From Naasia sp. SYSU D00948 (lineage in GTDB: Bacteria > Actinomycetota > Actinomycetes > Actinomycetales > Microbacteriaceae), in the NCBI RefSeq assembly GCF_017916515.1, contig NZ_JAFMTA010000001.1:682001-746000 (forward strand): a stretch of DNA of 64,000 bases, given 5' to 3'. A program made the translations under genes and the position numbers. The notes below the pieces were generated by a model. That model was not told the DNA's origin and did not search any database. It saw only the letters and a list, made by a program, of their open reading frames with translations. Shown in pieces: positions 18,372-26,629 of the stretch (position 1 is its first letter; every line of letters starts with the position of its first letter).

Positions 18372-19202
18372 GTGACCTCGGACGCGCTCGCCCCCTCCGT
18401 GCCCCTCAACGACGGGCACTCGATCCCGCAGCTCGGATTCGGCGTCTACAAGATCCCGGACGACGAGGTCGAGCAGGCGATCGCGGAGGCGATCCGGGTC
18501 GGCTACCGCCACGTCGACACCGCGACCCTGTACCGCAACGAGCGCGGGGTGGGACGCGCGATCCGGGATGCCGAGGTCCCGCGCGACGAGCTGTTCGTGA
18601 CCACGAAGCTGTGGAACGACGACCAGGGCTACGACCGCGCCCTCCGCGCGTTCGACGAGAGCATGGCCCGGCTCGGGCTCGACTACGTCGACCTCTACCT
18701 GATCCACTGGCCGGTCCCCAGCCGGGACCTGTACGCCGAGACGTGGCGCGCGCTCGAGCGGATCCGCGAGGAGGGGCGAGCCCGCTCGATCGGCGTCTCG
18801 AACTTCGCCACGGCGCACCTGCAGCGCATCCTCGACGAGGGGAGCGTGCCGCCCGCCGTCAACCAGGTCGAGCTGCACCCCTGGCTTCCCCAGTCGGAGG
18901 TGCGCGCGTTCGACGCGGAGCACGGCGTGGTGACCGAGGCGTGGTCCCCGCTCGCGCGCGGCCGGGTGCTCGGCAACGAGGTCCTCGAGGGGATCGGAAC
19001 CAAGCACGGCAGGACCGGAGCGCAGGTGGTGCTGCGCTGGCACCTGCAGCTCGGAGTGGTCGCGATCCCGAAGTCGGTGACGGCGTCCCGCATCCGGGAG
19101 AACTTCGACGTGTTCGACTTCTCGCTCGACGACGAGGACCTCGCCGCCATCGCGACCCTCGACAGCGGTGTCCGCACCGGCCGCGACCCCGCCCAGGACT
19201 GA
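18372..19202 (+). CDS. Aldo/keto reductase, 2,5-diketo-gluconate reductase-like (paralogue)
   Basis: 276 residues. The tetrad D49, Y54, K79 and H112 sits at the same positions as in the AKR at 5651-6490, and the two share long identical segments such as GLDYVDLYLIHWPVP. They are clear paralogues with an NADPH-dependent carbonyl reductase fold. The start is GTG 18372 directly behind GATAAT. It is convergent with the GDSL lipase gene, 23 bp apart. Substrate unknown. Confidence 0.9.
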   Translation: MTSDALAPSVPLNDGHSIPQLGFGVYKIPDDEVEQAIAEAIRVGYRHVDTATLYRNERGVGRAIRDAEVPRDELFVTTKLWNDDQGYDRALRAFDESMARLGLDYVDLYLIHWPVPSRDLYAETWRALERIREEGRARSIGVSNFATAHLQRILDEGSVPPAVNQVELHPWLPQSEVRAFDAEHGVVTEAWSPLARGRVLGNEVLEGIGTKHGRTGAQVVLRWHLQLGVVAIPKSVTASRIRENFDVFDFSLDDEDLAAIATLDSGVRTGRDPAQD

Positions 19203-19225
19203 CGGGGCCGCGGCCCGCGCGAGCC

Positions 19226-20047
19226 TCAGGCGGCCGGGATGACGCCCTCGTTGACGAGCGCCTGGAAGTAGCCGAGCTGGTAGCCCTCGGCGGTCGGGTG
19301 CAGGAAGCCGATCGGATCGGTCGGGCCGCCGATCCACGAGTCCTCGCTGCCGAGCTCGTGGTGCCGGAACTCGTCCCGCACGTCGACGTAGATCACGCCG
19401 GCCTCGTGTGCGGCCTTCCGCACGGCCTTGTTGAGCTCGTCCCCGCCCTTGAGGAGCGCCCTCGTGAAGTCGTCGCCGTGGGCGTCCGGGCTGAAGAGGT
19501 TCGGGTAGCCGAGCACGACGATGTCGGCCTCCGGGAAGACCCTCTGCAGCTCGGTGTACACCGCGACGAGCGAGGCCGTCAGGGCGTCCGCCTCCTCCTT
19601 GGTCACGGTGAGGAGGGCCTGGCACAGTGCGGGATCCGCGGTCGGGCCGAAGCACGCCGGCCCGAGGGCCGAGAAGCCGAGGTCGTTGCCCCCGAGCGTC
19701 AGCGTGACGAGGTCGACGGTGGGATCCGGCGTCGCGGTCGCGAGGACCGCGAGCACCTGCGCCGTGGTGGCGCCTGCACAGGCCGTGTTGGCCACCAGCT
19801 CGACGCCCTCGACGGCGTCGACCAGGTTGGGGTAGCCGAGCGGGCTCTGATTGCACGGGAGGTTGGCCGGGTCGAAGGGGATCGACCCCTGGCCGGCGGT
19901 GTACGAGTCGCCGATGGCGACGTACAGGGTGGGCTCCGGGGCGGCGACCGCGGGAGAGGCGGCCGCCGCGACGAGTCCCAGCGCGAGGGGGACGCCGGCG
20001 ACGATGCCGGCCAGGCGGCCCTGACGGCCGCGTCGCTGAGTCAACAT
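19226..20047 (-). CDS. Secreted SGNH/GDSL-type lipase or esterase
   Basis: 273 residues from ATG 20047. Residues 1-36 form a signal peptide (arginines, hydrophobic core, then PAVAA). SGNH blocks: block I GDSYTAGQGS with the nucleophile Ser, block III GGNDLGF, and block V DPIGFLHPTAEGY with the catalytic Asp and His. Paired cysteines suggest an extracytoplasmic disulfide-bonded enzyme, similar to Streptomyces secreted lipases. An in-frame ATG 22 codons earlier would put charged residues before the signal peptide and is rejected. Substrate is probably an ester lipid or polysaccharide ester. Confidence 0.88.
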   Translation of the reverse strand: MLTQRRGRQGRLAGIVAGVPLALGLVAAAASPAVAAPEPTLYVAIGDSYTAGQGSIPFDPANLPCNQSPLGYPNLVDAVEGVELVANTACAGATTAQVLAVLATATPDPTVDLVTLTLGGNDLGFSALGPACFGPTADPALCQALLTVTKEEADALTASLVAVYTELQRVFPEADIVVLGYPNLFSPDAHGDDFTRALLKGGDELNKAVRKAAHEAGVIYVDVRDEFRHHELGSEDSWIGGPTDPIGFLHPTAEGYQLGYFQALVNEGVIPAA

Positions 20048-20138
20048 GGCGCGCAAGGTACTCCCCGGCAGCGGATACCGGGAAGGGCGCTTGGACCCCT
20101 CCCGGCCCCGCATGCCGAACGCGAGACCCCCTAGGCCC

Positions 20139-21122
20139 TCACCAGCGGGAGTGGACGGCCTCGCGGAAGTACCTGTCGTAGATCTCCCGGGCGCGACGAC
20201 GGAAGTCGTCGCCGAGGTCCGACAGGGAACCGGCGGCCGCGTTCATCCGGGCCTGCCGGGGGTTGCGGGCTCCCGGGATGACGGTGCTCACCTCGGGCAG
20301 CTGGGCGACCCACGCCAGCGCCGCCTGCGCCGCGGTCATGCCCTCCGGCACCAGCTGAGCGAACTCGCGCGACGCGGCCACCCCGGACTCGAACTCGACC
20401 CCGGAGAACGTCTCCCCCACGTCGAACGCCTCGCCCCGCCGGTTGTAGGTGCGGTGGTCGTTCTCCGCGAACGTCGTGTCCTCCGTGTACTTCGCGCTGA
20501 GCAGACCGGACGCGAGGGGGACGCGGGCGATGATGCCGACGCCCGCCTCCGCCGCGGCGGGCAGGACCTCGTCGAGCGGCTTGAGGCGGAAGGCGTTGAG
20601 GATGATCTGCACGCTCGCCACGTTCGGGCGCGCGATGGCGGTGAGTGCCTGCCCGGTCTCCTCGACGCTGACGCCGTAGGCGGCGATCGCCCCCTCCTCG
20701 GTGAGCGTGTCCAGGGCGTCGAACACGGCGTCGGACTCGTACACCGGCGTGGGAGGGCAGTGCAGCTGGACCAGGTCGAGGGTGTCCACCCCCAGGTTGC
20801 GGCGGGACCGGTCCGTCCACTGCCGGAAGTTGTCGAGCGTGTAGTTCTCCGGCTCCTGCGGCACACGACGGCCCATCTTCGTGGCCACGGTGATGCCCGC
20901 GTCGGGGTGCGCCGCGAGGAACTCGCGCAGGAACCGCTCGCTGCGGCCGTCGCCGTACACATCGGCGGTGTCGTAGAAGGTGACGCCCTCCTCGAGCGAG
21001 GCCTCCAGGACGGCGCGGGCGTCGGCGGGATCGACGTCGCCCCAGTCCGCGCCGAGCTGCCAGGTGCCGAGGCCGATCACCGACACGGGACGCCCCTTGC
21101 GGCCCAGAATGCGCGTCTCCAT
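20139..21122 (-). CDS. Aldo/keto reductase (IolS/YghZ-like, long AKR)
   Basis: 327 residues. The tetrad is D51 and Y56 (FYDTADVYG), K82 (TKMGR) and H121 (QLHCPP). The length and the late EVSTVIPGARNP cofactor-binding segment (about residues 274-286) fit the beta-subunit-like or IolS group rather than the short AKR5 group of the other two copies. ATG 21122 has GGAGGACAC upstream. It is divergent from the DUF4349 gene. Substrate unknown. Confidence 0.9.
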   Translation of the reverse strand: METRILGRKGRPVSVIGLGTWQLGADWGDVDPADARAVLEASLEEGVTFYDTADVYGDGRSERFLREFLAAHPDAGITVATKMGRRVPQEPENYTLDNFRQWTDRSRRNLGVDTLDLVQLHCPPTPVYESDAVFDALDTLTEEGAIAAYGVSVEETGQALTAIARPNVASVQIILNAFRLKPLDEVLPAAAEAGVGIIARVPLASGLLSAKYTEDTTFAENDHRTYNRRGEAFDVGETFSGVEFESGVAASREFAQLVPEGMTAAQAALAWVAQLPEVSTVIPGARNPRQARMNAAAGSLSDLGDDFRRRAREIYDRYFREAVHSRW

Positions 21123-21254
21123 GTGTCCTCCGTCCGGGCGGCGAGCTCCCGCCGCTCCTCCCTTTCTACCCGCTCCGGGAGGCGGCGGACTCGGATCGGT
21201 AACGATCCCGAGGGCACCTGCCGCGCGGGAGCGGGCGGTCCTAGTGTGTGCGCC

Positions 21255-22139
21255 ATGAGGACTCCCCTGCGCGTCGCAGCCGTGGCGGCGCTCGTGCTCG
21301 CGCTCGCCGGCTGCACCGGCCCGCTCGGCGGCTCCAGCGGCTCCGACGGCGGCGGCGTCTCGGGACCCGGCGTCGTCGCACCCGAACAGCCCGCCACGGG
21401 CGAGGACTCCGACCGCGGCGAGAGCCGGCAGGAGATCATCACCGGCACGCTGAGCATGGTCGCGGCGGATCCGCTCGAGTCCGCGGACCGGGCGCGCGAC
21501 CTGGTCGAGGGCGCCGGCGGACGGCTGGACGGCTTCGTCAAGGAGCCGAAGAGCCAGTACCAGGAGGCGAGCGCGCAGCTGATCGCGCGGATCCCCTCCG
21601 ACCGGCTGGACGAGACGATCGAGGAGCTCGAGGGCCTCGCGACGGTGCAGTCGCTGTCCACGAGCTCGGCGGATGTCACCCGGCAGAAGACGGACCTCGA
21701 CTCCCGCATCCGGAGCCTGCAGGCGTCCACCGATCGGCTCCGCCAGCTCATCACGACGGCGGCGACGACCGCGGACCTGATCGCGATCGAGACCGCGCTG
21801 AGCGACCGCGAGGCGCAGCTCGAGTCGCTCATCGCCGAGCGGGACTACCTCGCCGACCAGATCGAGTACGCGACGCTGACGATCATCATCACGACGCCCG
21901 CGAACGCCCCGACTCCCGCGCCGACGGACTTCTGGAGCGCCGTCGTCGCCGGCTTCACCGCGCTCGTCGCGGCGCTCAGCTGGACCGTCATCGCGTTCGG
22001 GGCGGCGCTGCCGTGGCTCGCGTTCCTGGCGCTGCTCGCGCTCGCGGTGATCGGGATCATCCGGCTGCTGCGCTCGCGCCTCCGGGGACGCCGGCCGGCG
22101 ACACCGGCGACGGCGGAGGGGCCGCCTCCGGAGGCCTAG
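21255..22139 (+). CDS. DUF4349 lipoprotein
   Basis: 294 residues. Signal peptide with lipobox LALAGC (C20), a Gly/Ser-rich spacer to about residue 60, then the DUF4349 domain (~62-215) with a predicted coiled coil around the QKTDLDSRIRSLQAS and IETALSDREAQLE segments. Two hydrophobic stretches follow near the C-terminus and end in a basic cytoplasmic tail. It is probably envelope-anchored at both ends; the function is unknown. ATG 21255 follows TAGTGT at 21242 and lacks an SD, so it is probably leaderless. Confidence 0.85.
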   Translation: MRTPLRVAAVAALVLALAGCTGPLGGSSGSDGGGVSGPGVVAPEQPATGEDSDRGESRQEIITGTLSMVAADPLESADRARDLVEGAGGRLDGFVKEPKSQYQEASAQLIARIPSDRLDETIEELEGLATVQSLSTSSADVTRQKTDLDSRIRSLQASTDRLRQLITTAATTADLIAIETALSDREAQLESLIAERDYLADQIEYATLTIIITTPANAPTPAPTDFWSAVVAGFTALVAALSWTVIAFGAALPWLAFLALLALAVIGIIRLLRSRLRGRRPATPATAEGPPPEA

Positions 22140-22169
22140 CGGGCAATCGGCGGAGGGGCCGCCTCCGGA
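22111..22169. repeat. Two identical 22-nt palindromic repeats across a stop codon
   Basis: Identical 22-mers at 22111-22132 and 22148-22169, each containing the hairpin CGGAGG-GGCCG-CCTCCG. The first encodes the C-terminus of the DUF4349 protein; the second is downstream. They may act as a bidirectional terminator for the convergent gene pair. Confidence 0.7.
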
Positions 22170-22173
22170 ACGG

Positions 22174-22986
22174 TCAGCGGGCCAGGTGCCGCGGCCGCGA
22201 GCGGTGCCGCAGCGCGCCGGCGGTGACCGCGCAGCCGAGGCTCGCCAGGCTCATGCCGACGATCAGGGCGAGCAGCCCCGAGTCGTCGGCGGACGGGATC
22301 AGCGACCCGCGCGACGAGGCGTTGCCGGCGAGGAGCCGCGTGTTGGGCTCGACCGCGGTCGGCAGGGTCTCCCGGGCCTCCTCGAGCGCACGGTTCGCCG
22401 CCCGCTGCTCCAAGTTCGTGAGCATCGGCCCCTGAGGCGCGACCGGCACGGCTGGAGCGGCGGCGGCGGCGGCGGGCGCCGCGGCGGAGGCGTCCGGGGA
22501 CGAGGAGGACACGCCCGCCGGACTCGAGGACACGTCTCCGCCGGAACTGGAGCCGGCCGAGCCACGCGCCGCGGCGCCGCTGGACGCCGACCCGGCGGCC
22601 GGGGCCGCGGCAGCGGGCGGGGCCGCCTGAGCCGGGGGCGCGACCGGAGCCGGCGCGGCGGGCGCGGGGGCGGCCGGAACCGGCGCGGGCGCCGGAACGG
22701 GCACAGGAGCCGCCGGGAGCGCGGGCGGCTCCGCGACGACGGGCGGCGCGCCGGCCCCGCCGCCGCCGACCGCGTTCTCCCCCGTGCCCGGGGTCGACGG
22801 CTGCGCCGGATCGGCGAGGTCCTGGAGCTGGTCCGCGACGATGGGAGGGCACCCCTCGGGCACCGACTCGCACAGCCGCTCCACCGCGGATGCGGGAGCG
22901 ACCGTGGCCGCCGTCGCCCCGAGAGCCGAGAACCCGGTGACGAGCGCAAGCGACAACGCCACGCGAAGCGCGCCAGACGTACCCAA
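22174..22986 (-). CDS. Secreted Ala/Pro-rich protein with C-terminal membrane anchor
   Basis: 270 residues, no recognised domain. A signal peptide (~1-34, ending ASAVE) is followed by a short Cys-containing segment with two Cys (CESVPEGCPP). A long Pro/Ala-rich then Ser/Ala-rich linker (~70-190) comes next, then a helical stretch, one membrane helix (~240-258) and a basic tail. This layout suggests a wall-spanning surface protein tethered in the membrane. The start codon is TTG 22986 with GAGGGGGATCAG in front; no in-frame ATG or GTG serves better. It is convergent with the DUF4349 gene. Function unknown. Confidence 0.6.
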   Translation of the reverse strand: MGTSGALRVALSLALVTGFSALGATAATVAPASAVERLCESVPEGCPPIVADQLQDLADPAQPSTPGTGENAVGGGGAGAPPVVAEPPALPAAPVPVPAPAPVPAAPAPAAPAPVAPPAQAAPPAAAAPAAGSASSGAAARGSAGSSSGGDVSSSPAGVSSSSPDASAAAPAAAAAAPAVPVAPQGPMLTNLEQRAANRALEEARETLPTAVEPNTRLLAGNASSRGSLIPSADDSGLLALIVGMSLASLGCAVTAGALRHRSRPRHLAR

Positions 22987-23081
22987 CTGATCCCCCTCAG
23001 CGTGTCGCGTCCACCCCTGAATCGCGACGCTCTATCCTGCGCTCCCGCGGAGGCGACGCGCCAGAGCCTCTCAGGGGACGC

Positions 23082-23492
23082 TCAGAAGGAGGCCGAGGCC
23101 GCCACCAGGGTGAGCAGCGCCTCGGCGTACGCGTCCGACGCATCCTCCGACGCGTAGGACTGGTCCTCGCCCCGGAAGTGGATCCGGACCTCGAACCCGA
23201 CGGGGGCGGCCGACAGCGAGCGGAACGTCGCGCCGAGCAGCTCGCGCAGCTGGTCCTCGCGCGGGAGCCAGATCGCGTCCTCGATCGCCACCGAGTCGAG
23301 CGCCCACTCGGTCGTGCCGTTGAAGCCGAGGATCGTCCCGGTCGGATAGCTGTGCGCCTCCACCGTCATCTCGCTGACCGTGAACACGTCCCCCGACACC
23401 TCCGGCCGGTCGATGCTGAAGCGGTCCCCGGAGGAGGGCTTCCAGCGCAGCCCCGCCGTGCGGAGGGCACGAGCGAGCGGCAGGGAGATCAC
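23082..23492 (-). CDS. Conserved actinobacterial protein of unknown function
   Basis: 136 residues starting MISLPLARALRTAGLRW. The pattern (SGDRFSI, VFTVSEMTVEAH, GFNGTTEWALDSV, WLPREDQLRELLG) belongs to a small cytoplasmic family common in actinobacteria. As I recall it is often labelled pilus assembly protein CpaE, though it has no CpaE-like ATPase motifs, so that label should not be trusted. GTG 23492 lies a few bases after CATAAT, consistent with a leaderless mRNA. An upstream extension to 23576 has no support. It is divergent from the aldose epimerase gene. Confidence 0.7.
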   Translation of the reverse strand: MISLPLARALRTAGLRWKPSSGDRFSIDRPEVSGDVFTVSEMTVEAHSYPTGTILGFNGTTEWALDSVAIEDAIWLPREDQLRELLGATFRSLSAAPVGFEVRIHFRGEDQSYASEDASDAYAEALLTLVAASASF

Positions 23493-23556
23493 CCGGCCAT
23501 TATGCGCATCTCGTCCTGAGAGCGGGGCGGAGCATCCGACCGGGCAGAATCGGAGG

Positions 23557-24459
23557 GTGACCCCCCTCTCCGGCACCCAGTTCTCCCTCGCCTCCGGCGA
23601 CTACCGCGCCGACATCGCGAGCGTCGGCGCGACCCTCCGCACGCTCCGCCACGGCGAGCGGGACCTCGTCCTGTCCTTCCCGGCCGACTCCCTGCGCCCG
23701 CGGTTCCTCGGGGCGACGCTCGCTCCGTGGCCCAACCGCATCGTCAACGGGCGGTACCGGTTCGCGGACACGGACCAGCAGGTGGCGATCACCGAGCCGG
23801 ACCGCGGCCACGCCCTGCACGGGCTCGCGTCCTGGCTCGACTTCCAGGCGACCGAGCAGGCCGAGGACTCCGTGACGCTGGAGGCGACGGTGCCCGCGCA
23901 GCAGGGCTACCCGCACCGCATCGCCCTGTCGGTCGCCTACCGGCTCGGCGCAGACGGCCTGCTCTGCGAGACCACGGCCGTGAACACCGGCCCGTCCGCC
24001 GCTCCCTACGGCACTGCGCCCCATCCGTACCTCTCCGCCGGCCCCGGCACCGCGGACGACTGGACTCTTCAGCTGCCGGTCTCGCGACTGCTTCAGGTCG
24101 ACGAGCGGCTGTCCCCGCTGGACGAGGTGGACGTCCCGGGAGAGCTCGACTTCCGCAGCCCACGCGCCATCGGCTCGACCCAGCTCGACAACGCGTTCAC
24201 CGGGATCGAGTGGGCGGACGGCTCCGCCGAGGTGAGGCTCACGGCGGCGGACGGGCGGGGCACCGCGCTGCGCTGGGGCCAGGAGTACCCGTGGGTGCAG
24301 GTGTTCACGGGCGACGTCCCCGAGCCGGAGCTGAAGCGCCGCGGTGTCGCGGTCGAGCCGATGACGTGCCCGCCGGACGCCTTCAACTCGGGCCGCGACC
24401 TCCTCGTGCTCGAGCCGGGCGAGAGCTTCACCGCCTCCTGGCGGATCACCGCGATCTGA
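23557..24459 (+). CDS. Aldose 1-epimerase family protein (GalM-like)
   Basis: 300 residues of the galactose-mutarotase fold. Visible family motifs: APWPNRIVNGRY near residue 58, HGLASW with the active-site His, TAPHPYLSAG with the second His, and a late Glu region (FNSGRDLLVLEPGES). It interconverts alpha and beta anomers of hexoses or acts on a related sugar. GTG 23557 follows CAGAAT (23545-23550) by 6 nt, a leaderless arrangement, although GGAGG also overlaps. It is not near other galactose genes. Confidence 0.87.
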   Translation: MTPLSGTQFSLASGDYRADIASVGATLRTLRHGERDLVLSFPADSLRPRFLGATLAPWPNRIVNGRYRFADTDQQVAITEPDRGHALHGLASWLDFQATEQAEDSVTLEATVPAQQGYPHRIALSVAYRLGADGLLCETTAVNTGPSAAPYGTAPHPYLSAGPGTADDWTLQLPVSRLLQVDERLSPLDEVDVPGELDFRSPRAIGSTQLDNAFTGIEWADGSAEVRLTAADGRGTALRWGQEYPWVQVFTGDVPEPELKRRGVAVEPMTCPPDAFNSGRDLLVLEPGESFTASWRITAI

Positions 24460-24485
24460 GCGAGACGCAGCCCGGCCGCGCGCGG

Positions 24486-24647
24486 TCAGTCGTCCCCGCG
24501 GTCCCTCTGGCCGCCCGCGGCTCCGGTGTCGAAGTCGGCGCCGGGCTCGAGGAGCGGTCCCTCGCTCTCGGTGATGTCGATGTCCCAGTCCTTCGGGTCC
24601 TCGGGGACCTGAGGCCGGTCGCGGTCCTCGCTCTCACGCTCGCTCAT
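24486..24647 (-). CDS. Small acidic protein of unknown function
   Basis: 53 residues from ATG 24647, which has GGGAGGA six bases upstream. It is strongly acidic (many Asp and Glu, with a DWDIDITESEGP core) and has no membrane segment or cysteine. Proteins of this type are annotated hypothetical in related actinobacteria. The frame is open to 24713, but the ribosome binding site decides for 24647. It is convergent with the aldose epimerase gene, with 26 bp between. Confidence 0.6.
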   Translation of the reverse strand: MSERESEDRDRPQVPEDPKDWDIDITESEGPLLEPGADFDTGAAGGQRDRGDD

Positions 24648-24769
24648 CCCGCGTCCTCCCGCATGCTCGGCTTCGTCGGGGGAAGTGTCGCCCGTGCCGG
24701 CGACGGGCGTCAACGGCTACCGGCGAGTGCGGTTCCCGGGCTAGCGTCGCCCCGACGGAAGGAGCCGCC

Positions 24770-24949
24770 ATGGTGAGTCCGATCGAGATTCAGAAGGCGC
24801 TCGGAGGCATGGAGTACCCGGCCGACAAGGACGCGATCGTCCAGCACGCCGAGTCGAAGGGCGCGGGGGACGACGTGCTCGAAGCGCTGCGCGGGCTGCC
24901 CGAGAAGAGCTACGAGCGCCCGACCGACGTCAACGAAGCCCTCAGCTGA
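24770..24949 (+). CDS. DUF2795 domain protein
   Basis: 59 residues: an IEIQKALGGMEYPADKD segment followed by a helical part with ALRGLPEKSYERPTDV. This is the DUF2795 pattern (a small helical domain found in actinobacterial proteins). ATG 24770 is preceded by GGAAGGAGCC, a strong ribosome binding site. Cytoplasmic, function unknown, apparently monocistronic. Confidence 0.8.
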   Translation: MVSPIEIQKALGGMEYPADKDAIVQHAESKGAGDDVLEALRGLPEKSYERPTDVNEALS

Positions 24950-24964
24950 CCTGACCCCCGCGCT

Positions 24965-25049
24965 CTCGCTCAGCAGGAAGGCCGGCCCTCCAGCAGGTGC
25001 GGCGGGGCCGCGCCCTCCTGCTGAGCGCGCAGTCCACCTGCTGAGCGAG
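24965..25049. repeat. Inverted CAGCAGG / CCTGCTG repeat cluster
   Basis: CTCGCTCAGCAGG at 24965-24977 is exactly complementary to 25037-25049. Internal copies of CAGCAGG (24991) and CCTGCTG (25017) allow alternative or nested hairpins. The cluster sits between the DUF2795 stop and the promoter of the next gene; part may serve as a terminator. Confidence 0.6.
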
Positions 25050-25128
25050 GGGTGCGGGCAGGGAGGACGTTCCGGTCGCCGGCCGCAAGCCCGTTGAGGG
25101 GGCGCGGGGCCGGTCCTAGCGTGACCGC

Positions 25129-26562
25129 ATGGAGTGGCTCGCCGCGACGGACTCCGAGCTCGCTCGGCAGGTGCTGCAGCGGGGCATCGCCGCCGTCTAC
25201 GTGATCGCGTTCCTCTCGACGGCCGCGCAGTTCCCGGCGCTCCTCGGCGAGAAGGGGTTCCTGCCGGTCCCCCGGCTGCTCGCGTTCGCGGGCAAGCGCG
25301 TCGGGCCCACCCTCTTCCGCTGGCGCTACTCCGACGCGCTGCTGCGCGCCGTGGCGTGGACCGGAGCCGCCATCGCGCTGCTCCTCGTGATCGGGGTGCC
25401 GCAGGCCGGGCCGCCGTGGGTGCCCATGCTCGCGTTCCTCGCGATCTGGCTGCTCTACCTGTCCATCGTCAACGTCGGCCAGACCTTCTACGGCTTCGGC
25501 TGGGAGTCGCTGCTGCTCGAGGCGGGGTTCACGGCCGCCTTCCTCGGCTCGAACGAGACGGCGCCGCCGACGACGATCATGATCCTCTTCGTCTGGCTCG
25601 TGTTCCGGCTCGAGTTCGGCGCCGGCATGATCAAGATGCGCGGCGGCGAGGAGTGGCGCAACCTCACCGCGCTCTACTACCACCACGAGACCCAGCCGAT
25701 GCCGAACCCGGTCAGCCGGTACGCGCACCTGCTGCCCAAGCCGATCCACCGGCTCGAGGTCCTCGGCAACCACTTCGTGCAGCTCGTCGTCCCGTTCCTC
25801 CTCTTCTTCCCCCAGCCGATCGCCACGGTGGCGGCCGCGCTCGTGATCCTCACCCAGGGCTGGCTGGTGCTGAGCGGCAACTTCGCGTGGCTGAACTGGA
25901 TCACGATCGTGCTCGCGTTCGCGGCGGTGAGCGACTCGGCCGTGCACTGGCTCGTCCCCGCGATCCCCGCCGACCTCGGGCAGGAGGATCCGCTCCCCCT
26001 CTACTGGCTGGTCATCACGCTCGCGGCCACCGCACTCCTCGTCGTCCTCAGCTTCTGGCCGGCGCGCAACCTGCTGTCCCGCCGCCAGCTCATGAACGCG
26101 AGCTTCAACCGCTGGCATCTCGTGAACGCGTACGGCGCGTTCGGGAGCGTCACCCGGCGCCGCTACGAGATCGCGGTCGAGGGCACCCGCGACGAGCTGC
26201 CCTCGGCGGACGCCGACTGGCGGGAGTACAAGTTCAAGGGCAAGCCCACCGAGCCCGAGCGGATGCCGCGGCAGTTCGCCCCCTACCACCTGCGGCTCGA
26301 CTGGCTCATGTGGTTCCTCCCGCTCGGCGGCGACGACCGCTGGTTCATCGCGTTCCTCCGCCGGCTGCTGGAGGCGGATCGGTCGACGCTCAGGCTGATG
26401 CGGGAGGACCCGTTCGGCGGAGAGCGCCCCCGCTGGGTCCGCGCCCGCATGTACCTCTACCGGTTCACCACCCGTGAGGAGAAGCGCGAGAGCGGGGACT
26501 GGTGGGTGCGCACCCCGATCCGGATCGTCGTCCGCCCCGTTCGGCTGGAGGACTTCCGCTGA
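25129..26562 (+). CDS. Lipase maturation factor family membrane protein
   Basis: 477 residues. About 8-9 hydrophobic segments occupy residues 1-330; a soluble C-terminal part contains the YEIAVEGT, EYKFKGKP and PYHLRLDWLMWF segments typical of the LMF family. Eukaryotic LMF1 helps fold secreted lipases in the ER; bacterial members are uncharacterised. TAGCGT (25117-25122) stands 6 nt before the ATG, so the mRNA is probably leaderless. It is followed 67 bp later by the GH15 gene. Confidence 0.88.
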   Translation: MEWLAATDSELARQVLQRGIAAVYVIAFLSTAAQFPALLGEKGFLPVPRLLAFAGKRVGPTLFRWRYSDALLRAVAWTGAAIALLLVIGVPQAGPPWVPMLAFLAIWLLYLSIVNVGQTFYGFGWESLLLEAGFTAAFLGSNETAPPTTIMILFVWLVFRLEFGAGMIKMRGGEEWRNLTALYYHHETQPMPNPVSRYAHLLPKPIHRLEVLGNHFVQLVVPFLLFFPQPIATVAAALVILTQGWLVLSGNFAWLNWITIVLAFAAVSDSAVHWLVPAIPADLGQEDPLPLYWLVITLAATALLVVLSFWPARNLLSRRQLMNASFNRWHLVNAYGAFGSVTRRRYEIAVEGTRDELPSADADWREYKFKGKPTEPERMPRQFAPYHLRLDWLMWFLPLGGDDRWFIAFLRRLLEADRSTLRLMREDPFGGERPRWVRARMYLYRFTTREEKRESGDWWVRTPIRIVVRPVRLEDFR

Positions 26563-26629
26563 GACCGCAACGGGTGCCGTGGATGCCTCCCGGGGAATAG
26601 CCTCGGAATCTGCGGACGAAGGAGGAGCT

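Noticed and set aside
23082-23492. Pilus assembly protein CpaE
   Set aside because: The family is often given this label, but the protein is only 136 residues and lacks any P-loop or MinD-like motif.
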